A stretch of DNA of 64,000 nt from positions 1 to 64,000 of the forward strand of contig CAXSZX010000014.1 of NCBI GenBank assembly GCA_964242115.1, in the 5' to 3' direction. The notes beneath the pieces are model-generated. The model saw only the letters and a program-made list of their open reading frames with translations, was not told the DNA's origin and did not search any database. The DNA is from BOG-908 sp964242115. Lineage in GTDB: Bacteria > Pseudomonadota > Alphaproteobacteria > Acetobacterales > Acetobacteraceae. Both the position numbers and the translations under genes were made by a program. Positions 8,495 through 15,480 of this stretch are shown piece by piece. The number at the start of each line of letters is the position of its first letter. Position 1 is the first letter of the stretch.

Positions 8495-8890
8495 TCACCG
8501 GCCGGCAGTCGAGGCTCGCATCGCACGCGCTCGCCGGGTTGAAGCCTTGTGGCGTGCTTCTGGGTTCATCTCGAACACATCGGTCAGACGCATGAAGCGC
8601 CAGCAGGCGGAGCTAACGACGCGCTGAGCGGGGTTTGCACGTATTCGTGTCGCCCCGTTTTTGTGGGTTGTGGTTAAGAAATCGCCGTCTCTTTGCACGA
8701 CTGCCCTGGCCTCCTGCAACTCCGCGTAGACCTCGACCATCTCCAAAAACTGCGGCATCGTCGACTCACTGAGGGTGCCGTTCATGGTCACAAGGGGAAG
8801 AAACATTTCGAGGAACGGTTGGGCGCGGGCGGTTAACGCCCCGTCCGGTATGGCAGGTGGGTGGTTCGTCGAGTTCGGTGCGTCGCTCAC
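8495..8890 (-). CDS. P27-like small terminase subunit, second copy
   Basis: This 131-residue protein shares the layout of the gene just upstream: a helical region (about residues 25-60) with an ELQEARAVVQ helix, a short G-containing beta hairpin, an NPAQ motif and a final helix pair. That is the pattern of P27-type TerS, which recognises phage DNA ends for packaging. Identity to its neighbour is low, so it is a diverged paralogue. It starts with GTG after AGAGG at 7 nt and lies 11 nt from the upstream gene. Having two small subunits without a large one is unusual. Confidence 0.5.
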   Translation of the reverse strand: MSDAPNSTNHPPAIPDGALTARAQPFLEMFLPLVTMNGTLSESTMPQFLEMVEVYAELQEARAVVQRDGDFLTTTHKNGATRIRANPAQRVVSSACWRFMRLTDVFEMNPEARHKASTRRARAMRASTAGR

Positions 8891-8901
8891 AGGCTTACCT
8901 C

Positions 8902-9366
8902 TTAAATTGCATCGAAAGGATTTAACTTTGGCTGGTGATCAAGGAGCGCCGTAGCCTTCAGCCGCGTTGCCGGTGTGAGGCCAAATTGGTCTGCGTATCT
9001 CCCGAACCGCTTGTCGGCCGCCGCTAGAACAGCCACCGCCGGATGCACTCGAATCATCTCGCTACCTGTCTTCTCGTTAACAGTCCTGAAGAAACGGCCT
9101 TCCTTCTGGATCGTTTCGCGGCAATCCTGCATCTCCGCCCAGTCCTCAAGCATGGCGATGAGCGCCGGCCCGTTTTCCGCAGAAAGCTTGCATGTCGGGG
9201 CCAACAGGCCGAGGAACCAGGGCAGGAACTTGCGCGCAGTCGGCGTGAGGCTCGCCTTTCCCAAGTCGGGCGGACCGGCAACCCCGATCGGCTCGTGAGC
9301 GTTCGTATTCACCGGCTTTAGTGTGCCCGCAAGAGCCTTTTCCGCGTTGCTTTTGCGTGCGCTCAC
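8902..9366 (-). CDS. P27-like small terminase subunit, first copy
   Basis: This 154-residue protein fits the P27 TerS pattern well. The LEDWAEMQDCRETIQKEG helix is followed by a beta hairpin, the HPAVAVLAAADKRF helix and the closing FGLTPATRLKA motif typical of the family. GTG at 9366 is chosen because AGGAG lies 9 nt upstream and its GTGA overlaps the previous stop. The same frame is open to 9708, but that part lacks family character. Small terminase subunits of phage satellites redirect packaging of helper heads; a similar role here is inferred from the missing large subunit. Confidence 0.65.
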   Translation of the reverse strand: MSARKSNAEKALAGTLKPVNTNAHEPIGVAGPPDLGKASLTPTARKFLPWFLGLLAPTCKLSAENGPALIAMLEDWAEMQDCRETIQKEGRFFRTVNEKTGSEMIRVHPAVAVLAAADKRFGRYADQFGLTPATRLKATALLDHQPKLNPFDAI

Positions 9367-9665
9367 GTTGTTACACTCCTGATCAGACTGGCCCAGGGCC
9401 GTTTGGTAGGCGGGAAACCCAGAAACCGGGACCCATTTCGTAAGGAAAAGACCAATATACGGTTCCTCCACAGCCATTTTCGGCCGAGAGGATACCGGCG
9501 TGGGGGTAGGCTTCGCCCCGGCTCTATCCATTTGGAACTGCCCACCGGCCCCGCAGGCGTTGCTACGTGGCTCTGCGAGACGTCGCCGACCGGCGCCGCA
9601 GCTTGGCCGCCAACGCGCTCCACTAGGCTGTGCAAGCGTTGCGTTTGGTGCAGGTGCTTGGTCAC
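9363..9665 (-). CDS. Hypothetical ORF linked by GTGA overlaps (100 aa)
   Basis: This frame starts with a GTG overlapping the stop of the upstream 287-residue gene and ends at a TGA overlapping the GTG of the first terminase gene, a GTGA junction at both ends. That geometry matches the rest of the operon and is the only real support. The protein is basic and Pro/Arg-rich with no recognised motif. The alternative minus-strand frame over the same bases is also open and partly protein-like, so the assignment is tentative. Confidence 0.4.
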   Translation of the reverse strand: MTKHLHQTQRLHSLVERVGGQAAAPVGDVSQSHVATPAGPVGSSKWIEPGRSLPPRRYPLGRKWLWRNRILVFSLRNGSRFLGFPPTKRPWASLIRSVTT

Positions 9666-10525
9666 GGATTAGCCGACGGCGCGAAGTGCCACAGATGCAT
9701 CTGCGCACCGAACGCGCCGATGTTGATGCAGCCCATACCGAGCAAAACCGGGACGCCGATGTAGCCTCCCGACAAAAGCAGGGCCGATCCGAACATGGAC
9801 CAGACTATGCGGTTCGAGCTGACGAGGATCGTTATGGATTGCGCCGTCGCGTCCCACATGACCCGATACCATAACGTTTGCGGTGTCGTGATCGGGTTGT
9901 AGGAGATGGGCTGGTTGACATAGTTGCTTCTGCCAGTGAGGTATTGCCCCAGCCAAGCGGTTCCTTCGTAGAAGTAGGCGATGAACCCCTTGCCGGCCGC
10001 GTCCTCCAGATACAGGCCCGGGCCGGAGCCGAATGGTAGCGCCTCGACCAGTAGGTCGTAAGACCAGTTCCCCGATGTGGGTGGCGCAAGGCAAAGCGCC
10101 GTCACGTTGTAGCCCGAGTTCTGGCTTACCATCGTGATCGGGCCGGGCGTCGTCTCGGTGTAGGTGACGCTGCCCGCGGCAACGCCGGCTTGCGCGACTT
10201 GCGTCAGGCTGGCCAGGGTCGGGCGCACCAGCGCGGCCCCTTCGCCGAGTATGGGGCCGAGGTAAGAGGCCGCAGACGCACCGCTCGCCGACAGGACTCC
10301 GCCTACCAGCGAGAGCCCGGAGCCCACCTGCACCGATGAGAGCGTCCCGCCGGCGTTGCTTCCGAGCAGTGGCGCGCTGTCGGGAACGACCACCGCGGCG
10401 CCGGCTGCTTCCAGGATTTGAGCTACCGTGGCGCCGTTCAGCTCGTCGCTCCCGGCGGTGCAGATCGGGAGGCGGTCGGTCATCGCGACAGACGAGCGAA
10501 CGGGATACCCTGACAGATTTGGCAT
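9662..10525 (-). CDS. Putative phage structural protein, beta-rich
   Basis: A 287-residue Gly/Ser/Thr-rich protein. Its early GLSLVGGVLSASG segment is the sort of repeat seen in phage tail fibre and minor structural proteins. The C-terminal 170 residues look like a jelly-roll of short beta strands with aromatic residues (YDLLVEAL, WYRVMWDA), similar in style to laminin-G/concanavalin folds. AGGAAGAG lies upstream of the ATG. It follows another beta-rich protein in the same operon. A surface or receptor-binding role is plausible; the precise family is not recognised. Confidence 0.6.
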   Translation of the reverse strand: MPNLSGYPVRSSVAMTDRLPICTAGSDELNGATVAQILEAAGAAVVVPDSAPLLGSNAGGTLSSVQVGSGLSLVGGVLSASGASAASYLGPILGEGAALVRPTLASLTQVAQAGVAAGSVTYTETTPGPITMVSQNSGYNVTALCLAPPTSGNWSYDLLVEALPFGSGPGLYLEDAAGKGFIAYFYEGTAWLGQYLTGRSNYVNQPISYNPITTPQTLWYRVMWDATAQSITILVSSNRIVWSMFGSALLLSGGYIGVPVLLGMGCINIGAFGAQMHLWHFAPSANP

Positions 10526-10559
10526 GCGCGAAAACTCTTCCTTTGCAATTTGCAGCCAC

Positions 10560-11702
10560 TCAACTCGCGAGCGTGTAACCCCCGGCCAGGCTGTTTACGG
10601 CAGCGACGGACCAAGATTTGCTGGTGTTCGGATCAACGGTGAAAAGGTCAGTGTGATAGGCGTAGCTAAGCGAGAGCGTACGAGGTGCGCCGGACACCGC
10701 CGTTCCGCCGGACACGAGGTTCTGCGTGATTGTCTGCGCACTCGCGTTCAGCTTGCGGTAAGCTCCGGTCATCTGTACCCCCAGGACCGCTAAGATGTTG
10801 GTCGGCAGTGATCCGAAACTGAACAAGTCCTGATCCCCAACCGTAACGGCCGAGTTATAAGAAGCATCCCCCTCGAACGTCGCGGTCCCGACCTCCTGCC
10901 AGTTCGTGTTGGCGAGCGGTGTCCAGGTCACCGACTTGTTCGCGGTTGGGTGAAGGGTTAGAACCGATACATCCCCTAAAAAGCCGTTGGCCGGGTAGGT
11001 GCCGGGGCCGGTGGTGCTGTCGCACAAGTACAGATCATCAATGGAGAACGAAGAACTTGTCCCGGACGCTTGGTTCGGCGCGCCACGCGTATTCAACCTT
11101 ATCCGGAAACCGTTGAACACCGTCGACGAGGTAGCGCTAACGGGTAGAGGCGCCGGGTAGATCGTAGCCCCGGTTCCAGACACGGCGCTGTTGCCGTTCA
11201 CGTGCAAGTCGAAGGACCCAGATGCGCCGATCGTCGCGCCGATCTCGATGAAGCTCCAGATATAAGGACTGAACGCCCCTGGGCCGCTCTGCGCCAGAAT
11301 GACCGGCTCCGCGGTCGTGGTCGGGTCGCCCGCGTAGACGGTGATGATCCCACCAAACAGATTGAAGCGAACCGTTAGCTGCGCAAGGCTGCTTCCCCAG
11401 TCCAGAAGTTGTAGGTCCCAACTTGGAAGCTGCGCCACACCGGCCGGCAACACCGCAAACCCAAGATACCCGGTCGTCAGGTTAACGTTGAAACCGGCTG
11501 CGATGGTTTGGTCCTGATCAATCGCGGCAAGCCCGCCACCCGCAAACGCAAGGGCTTGGCCGGCCCCGGTCCGACCCGGAACGAAAAGAATGGTCGGTTC
11601 TTCGAAGCCGCCAAGCTCCACCCACTGCAGCGCGCCGACGCGGCTGAACAGGTCCGGCACGCCCTGGTAGCTGTCAAAACCGTCGATGACTATGAGCGCC
11701 AT
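10560..11702 (-). CDS. Putative phage structural protein with concanavalin/LamG-like fold
   Basis: This 380-residue protein begins MALIVIDGFDSYQG and alternates short beta strands with Gly/Thr/Ser-rich loops, including a FSIDDLYLCDSTTGPG strand-turn typical of phage-encoded lectin-like proteins. The last 100 residues form a second beta module. GGGAG lies 9 nt before the ATG, and only one base separates it from the stop of the upstream 61-residue gene. It may decorate a virion or bind a receptor. In a satellite lacking tail genes it could instead be a head decoration, but that is a guess. Confidence 0.6.
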   Translation of the reverse strand: MALIVIDGFDSYQGVPDLFSRVGALQWVELGGFEEPTILFVPGRTGAGQALAFAGGGLAAIDQDQTIAAGFNVNLTTGYLGFAVLPAGVAQLPSWDLQLLDWGSSLAQLTVRFNLFGGIITVYAGDPTTTAEPVILAQSGPGAFSPYIWSFIEIGATIGASGSFDLHVNGNSAVSGTGATIYPAPLPVSATSSTVFNGFRIRLNTRGAPNQASGTSSSFSIDDLYLCDSTTGPGTYPANGFLGDVSVLTLHPTANKSVTWTPLANTNWQEVGTATFEGDASYNSAVTVGDQDLFSFGSLPTNILAVLGVQMTGAYRKLNASAQTITQNLVSGGTAVSGAPRTLSLSYAYHTDLFTVDPNTSKSWSVAAVNSLAGGYTLAS

Positions 11703-11703
11703 G

Positions 11704-11889
11704 TCAGGACACTCCCGGCGCGCTAGCACGGGGCACCAGCACTTCAACTACAGTTTCGTCGGTGCGCGTGTCCCGGACCAACTGCGCGCCGTAGAGCGGC
11801 CCGGAGAACGACACCTTGTCTAGGTCGATGCGGACCCGGCTTGGCGGAGACGCGTCGCTTCGAGCTTGCGGGGAAGAGGAGTTTTCCAC
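11704..11889 (-). CDS. Small hypothetical protein (61 aa)
   Basis: It starts at a GTG with an excellent GGGAGG seven nt upstream, three bases after the HTH gene's stop and one base before the next start. After a Ser/Pro-rich N-terminus the protein shows VRIDLDKVSFSGP and ETVVEVLVPR strands. No family recognised. It belongs to the operon running from the excisionase-like gene into the structural genes. Confidence 0.55.
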   Translation of the reverse strand: MENSSSPQARSDASPPSRVRIDLDKVSFSGPLYGAQLVRDTRTDETVVEVLVPRASAPGVS

Positions 11890-11892
11890 GGC

Positions 11893-12129
11893 TCACCTCC
11901 CCGCCGTGGCGTCGCTGCGGCGAGACTTGCCGTACTTCGTGACCGGCAGGCTCGCGAGGTGGCTTCGCAAGCTTTCGGTCTCAACGAGGGTGCGGCGTCC
12001 CGACTTGCGCGACGTGATGAGGCCGGCGGCCAGCGCGTTGAAGAGTCCGGTACGTGTCAGGCCGGAGAGGCGGATTGCTTCGTCAACGGGAAGCATCCAT
12101 CGGTCAGTTGTCGCGATACTTTCACTCAT
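11893..12129 (-). CDS. AlpA/excisionase-like helix-turn-helix protein
   Basis: This 78-residue protein has the compact winged-helix layout of AlpA/MerR-type excisionases: a LPVDEAIRLSGLTRTGLFNA helix-turn-helix (residues 13-32), then a SGRRTLVETESLRSHLASLP wing and recognition helix (about 43-62). Such proteins bind near att sites and direct excision or switch on the element's genes. It lies just downstream of the integrase on the same strand and heads a run into the structural genes, consistent with a regulator of the element. Confidence 0.75.
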   Translation of the reverse strand: MSESIATTDRWMLPVDEAIRLSGLTRTGLFNALAAGLITSRKSGRRTLVETESLRSHLASLPVTKYGKSRRSDATAGR

Positions 12130-12222
12130 AATCGCATCCCGTTCGGGTTGAACCTGTAATCACATGCTCAGGCCGGATGCCGGGTTTCAAGACCAAACGT
12201 AATATGCAACGGTTTGCGTGGC

Positions 12223-13407
12223 TTAGCGTGCACCCGACCGCGGACAACAATGCGTTGCCCAGTCCGCCATGAGCTGTCGGCGCCGTTCGAAGAGGTCGCT
12301 GCGCGCGTACGCGGCCTCGACCTTATCGCGGTTCTGGTGGGCGAGCGCAGCCTCGGCTACCTCGCGCGGCACTGCCACCGCCTCGCCGCACCAGTCCCGG
12401 AAGGTCGACCGACAGCCGTGGAACGTGACGTCCGACGAGCCGGCCGCTGTGTGCAGGGCCTTTGACACGGCCACGTCAGAAAGCGATCGCCCCACGTTGC
12501 CGCCCTCAAATACCAGGTCGGACTCGCCCCGGACCGGCGCCATCTCGGCCAGGATCGCCAAGGCGGCATCGGACAGCGGAACCCGGTGTTCCCGCCCGCC
12601 CTTCATCCGGCCGGCAGGTATCGTCCAAACGCGGGCGGTGACGTCGACCTCGCGCCAGAGGGCGCCGCGTGCCTCGGCGCTGCGCGCGGCGGTCAACACC
12701 CCGAAGGCCACGCAACGCGCCGCTGTGCCTCGGCTGGAGGCGAGCTTGGCCATCACCACCGGCATTTGCGCCCAGGTCAACGCGGCATGGTGCTCAACCG
12801 GAGCCACCTTGCCGCGAGCGGGAAGCAAGGCGGAGAGGTGCCCTTTCCAGGTGGCCGGGTTTGGCCCCGCGCGCCAATGCCGCGCGGTGGCGTAGTCGAG
12901 AATCGCCTCGATACGCCCCCTCACCCGCGTCGCGGTTTCGGTTTTGGTGCGCCAGATCGGTTCCAAAACGCCCAGCACGTCACTTACCCCAACCCCGGCC
13001 ACCGGCATCTTGAGAAGTGGCGCCGCGTGCTGGTCCAGGGTGGATTGCCACTGCGCGCCATGCTTGGCACTGCGCCAGCCGGCTTGGTGAGCTTCGATGT
13101 AGAGGGCCGCCACCTCGCCAAACGTCTTCCCGACCACGGCCGGCGCCTTGGCCGCCTTGACCTCGGCCGCCAGGTCCGCGCCATCGTCCAACCTGCGGCG
13201 ATAGGCCCTCGCGCGCTTCCGAGCCTCGGCCAGGCTCCAGTTTTCCGCGGAGCCGAGGGTGAGCCAGTGTGACCGGCCTTGCTGCGTAAATCTGAAACTG
13301 TAAGTTCGACTCCCGCCGATCACCCGGAGGTAAAGGTTGCCCCCGTCAGGGTGATTGCCCGCGCCCAGTTCGGCGATGGCCCCAGCGTTCAGCTTATTTC
13401 GCACCAC
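12223..13407 (-). CDS. P4-type tyrosine integrase
   Basis: This 394-residue site-specific recombinase should integrate and excise the element. The N-terminal arm-binding region (about 1-85) contains the GGNLYLRV and RFTQQGRSHWLTLG strands of the P4 family. The catalytic domain shows Arg242 (TAARSAEARG), His330-x-x-Arg333 (FHGCRSTFRDW), His357 (LAHQ) and the nucleophile Tyr367 (AAYARSD). The start is a GTG at 13407 with a second GTG next to it; a weak GGGGA lies upstream. Its position suggests that the element's right end, and an att site, lie close to 13.4 kb. No tRNA gene is visible there. Confidence 0.9.
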   Translation of the reverse strand: MVRNKLNAGAIAELGAGNHPDGGNLYLRVIGGSRTYSFRFTQQGRSHWLTLGSAENWSLAEARKRARAYRRRLDDGADLAAEVKAAKAPAVVGKTFGEVAALYIEAHQAGWRSAKHGAQWQSTLDQHAAPLLKMPVAGVGVSDVLGVLEPIWRTKTETATRVRGRIEAILDYATARHWRAGPNPATWKGHLSALLPARGKVAPVEHHAALTWAQMPVVMAKLASSRGTAARCVAFGVLTAARSAEARGALWREVDVTARVWTIPAGRMKGGREHRVPLSDAALAILAEMAPVRGESDLVFEGGNVGRSLSDVAVSKALHTAAGSSDVTFHGCRSTFRDWCGEAVAVPREVAEAALAHQNRDKVEAAYARSDLFERRRQLMADWATHCCPRSGAR

Positions 13408-14106
13408 CGCAACAAGTCCCCAACAGCCTTGCTACACTTTATATCGCGACGGTGGGGGTTTCAATAGGGTGCCGTATCGTTTGTGAGTGGTTCGGAAAAC
13501 TGAAACATCGTGTCATGAACTGGTGTTTTGGACGAATCGGGATTTCATTCCGCCTAACTTTGTCAGACACTCCTTCCGCCACAGCTCCATCAGGATAAGC
13601 CGAAACGTAGTCGGATGCGTGGGCTGCGAGCATCTGCTGTGTCGGTTCCGCGCATGTCGATCGGCTTTGTCGACGCTGGCTCGTTTGCCTCTCCGGGTTG
13701 ATGCCGGAGGTAGGCTGGGCCGCACCGATCACGCTCGGCCACTTGCAACGGCGACCTCGGCGTTCGCCGATCCTAACAATACAACACTCACTGGCCGGTT
13801 GGTCGCAACGGCCTGAACACGGACTGGTAACCAACAAACCCCGAAACTCCGCTCCATGAAACGAATGCTGCATGAGAGCCCGCGACAGCAGAGAAAAAAT
13901 TTCTTGCTGCTTTTTTTTTAGACAAGCAGCCTTGCCTACTTGCTGCATTTTGTCGGGAAGACAACGTTTCAAACGCTCATGAGCGTCGTAGCAGAGCGCC
14001 TCCAACTTTCGGCTCTGACTGTTACGTATCAATGTCGTGCGCTCAGGCTCGGGCAGCTACCAGCGCGGTTCGTCAACGTGACCGCGCGAAGTCGGCGTTT
14101 TCCGGA
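13408..14106. other. Gene-poor stretch at the right end of the mobile element
   Basis: About 700 bp separate the integrase start from the next gene. Open frames exist on both strands but none has a ribosome site, family resemblance or natural composition. A half copy of the dispersed palindromic repeat occurs at 13881-13937. The element's attachment site probably lies in the first few hundred bases, but no duplicated core can be identified without the other end. Confidence 0.4.
13881..13937. repeat. Dispersed palindromic repeat, half copy
   Basis: Only the GACAGCA core side, a TTCTTGCTGC arm, a T9 run and the AAGCAGCCTTGCCT end are present. This is the leftmost member of the family and lies outside the mobile element. 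Confidence 0.6.
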
Positions 14107-15219
14107 TCAGCAAGCAGTTCCGGCTGTAGCAGACGCGATCCAGTCGACCGTGGCAGACAGCGCCTGACGGGCGTCGCCCTCGGCCGCCGCGAAGACGGCG
14201 AGCTGCCGGTCGGCACTCGTGCCTTCTGAGGCTAGCTTGCGAAGCCAAGCCAACTCGGTCTCGCAGCCCAACGCCGCGGCGTCCGCCTCCACCTGCGAAA
14301 GCACGGCGTCGAGCCCGGCGGCGAACGCGACTGTCTCACCGTCGATGTCCACGAACGCCGCGCGCACGCCGTCGCGCTGCGCCCGCCACAGGTTCTCGGC
14401 GGTGATCGCCCGCGCTGAACCGGTTTGCCCGCGGTTGAGAGCCGGGGTTTGGTCGAGGTGCCGCACCAAACAGCGATACAGCGCAGCCACGCCAAGCGTG
14501 TCATCGACCCGGGTGCAGCTGTCCGCCACGCGGAGTTCCAAAGTGGGGAAGTGCGTTGACGGCCGCAGGGTCCACCACAGGAAGCTTGCATCGGTGACGG
14601 AGCCCGACCGCACCATAGCCGCGACGTAGCGGTCGTAGTCGGCCGCATCCGCGAAAAGATCGGGCAGGCCGGTGCGCGGCATCTCGCCCCAGACCGACAG
14701 GCGGTAGGCCGCCAACCCGGTGTCGCGTTCCTGCCAGAACGGTGAGGAGGCAGACAGTGCCAGCAGCAGCGGGAGGAACGGCTGCATGCGGTTCATCAAG
14801 TCGACGCGCGTCTCGGGCCGGGGCACCTCGACGTGCACGTGCATGCCGCACACCAGGTCACGCTGCCCCAGCATCTGCATTCGCTCCATCAGGTGGTCGT
14901 AGCGCGCCTTCCTCGTCTGGCGCTGCTGATCCCAACGGGCCAGCGGCTGCGTGCCGGAGGCCAGCACCAGGATGCCGTGCTCGCGCCCCGTCTCGACCAG
15001 GCCCGCGCGCAGCTCCAGCAGTTGAGAGCGGGCGGCAGCTTGGCTGTCGGTCGGCTCCGTTGCCACCTCCGCCTGCGCCGCCAGCAACTCCCGCTCCACC
15101 GTTGCCACGCGCGCCTGGACCGCCTTGTGGAAGGGCTCCGTGCGTTCGGGCGTGCCGCGGGTGATGCTGTCCGCCAGGAAGTACTCTTCCTCGATCCCGA
15201 AGCCATAGCGCGCGTCCAT
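14107..15219 (-). CDS. YbdK-family carboxylate-amine ligase
   Basis: This 370-residue protein belongs to the GCS2/YbdK family, ATP-dependent ligases related to glutamate-cysteine ligase. The start MDARYGFGIEEEYFL carries the family Gly-x-Glu-Glu-Glu signature, CGMHVHVEV supplies the paired His residues, and PTLELRVADSC provides the ELR motif near the active site. The true substrate of most members is unknown. GAGGGA lies 7 nt before ATG 15219. The open frame extends farther upstream only because it runs into the dispersed repeat. It stands alone, downstream of an ABC exporter on the same strand. Confidence 0.85.
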   Translation of the reverse strand: MDARYGFGIEEEYFLADSITRGTPERTEPFHKAVQARVATVERELLAAQAEVATEPTDSQAAARSQLLELRAGLVETGREHGILVLASGTQPLARWDQQRQTRKARYDHLMERMQMLGQRDLVCGMHVHVEVPRPETRVDLMNRMQPFLPLLLALSASSPFWQERDTGLAAYRLSVWGEMPRTGLPDLFADAADYDRYVAAMVRSGSVTDASFLWWTLRPSTHFPTLELRVADSCTRVDDTLGVAALYRCLVRHLDQTPALNRGQTGSARAITAENLWRAQRDGVRAAFVDIDGETVAFAAGLDAVLSQVEADAAALGCETELAWLRKLASEGTSADRQLAVFAAAEGDARQALSATVDWIASATAGTAC

Positions 15220-15284
15220 GTCGTTCCCTCGTGCGTGCGGGCGCGAAACCGGACGCGCCGTGATCACATCCTGCCCCGGCGAAA

Positions 15285-15420
15285 GACAAGGGAAGCAGTT
15301 CTTTTTTGAAAAAAAACCAGAAAACTTTTGTTCCCATGGTCGCGTGCTGCAGAAACTTCGCGACAGCAGGACCAAAAGTCTTTTGCTTCTTTTCTTCAGG
15401 AAAGAAGGCTTGCTTGCCTT
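15285..15420. repeat. Dispersed palindromic repeat, orientation R
   Basis: Full copy between the ABC transporter stop and the YbdK start. It has a GCAGTTC-type left arm, a CTTCGCGACAGC core and a GAAGGCTTGCTT right end. Confidence 0.85.
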
Positions 15421-15480
15421 GCTGCACTTCGCTGCGGTCCCACTCGGAAACTGTCATTCGTCAGGGCAGGACGGGTGCCG

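Noticed and set aside
13408..13600. tRNA gene as integration target beside the integrase
   Set aside because: No cloverleaf or TpsiC-like GTTCRANNC sequence could be recognised by reading; an att core cannot be fixed from one end.
13439..14032. Minus-strand frame of 197 codons right of the integrase
   Set aside because: Its KKKQQEIF stretch is the translated palindromic repeat, and the rest has no natural composition or ribosome site.
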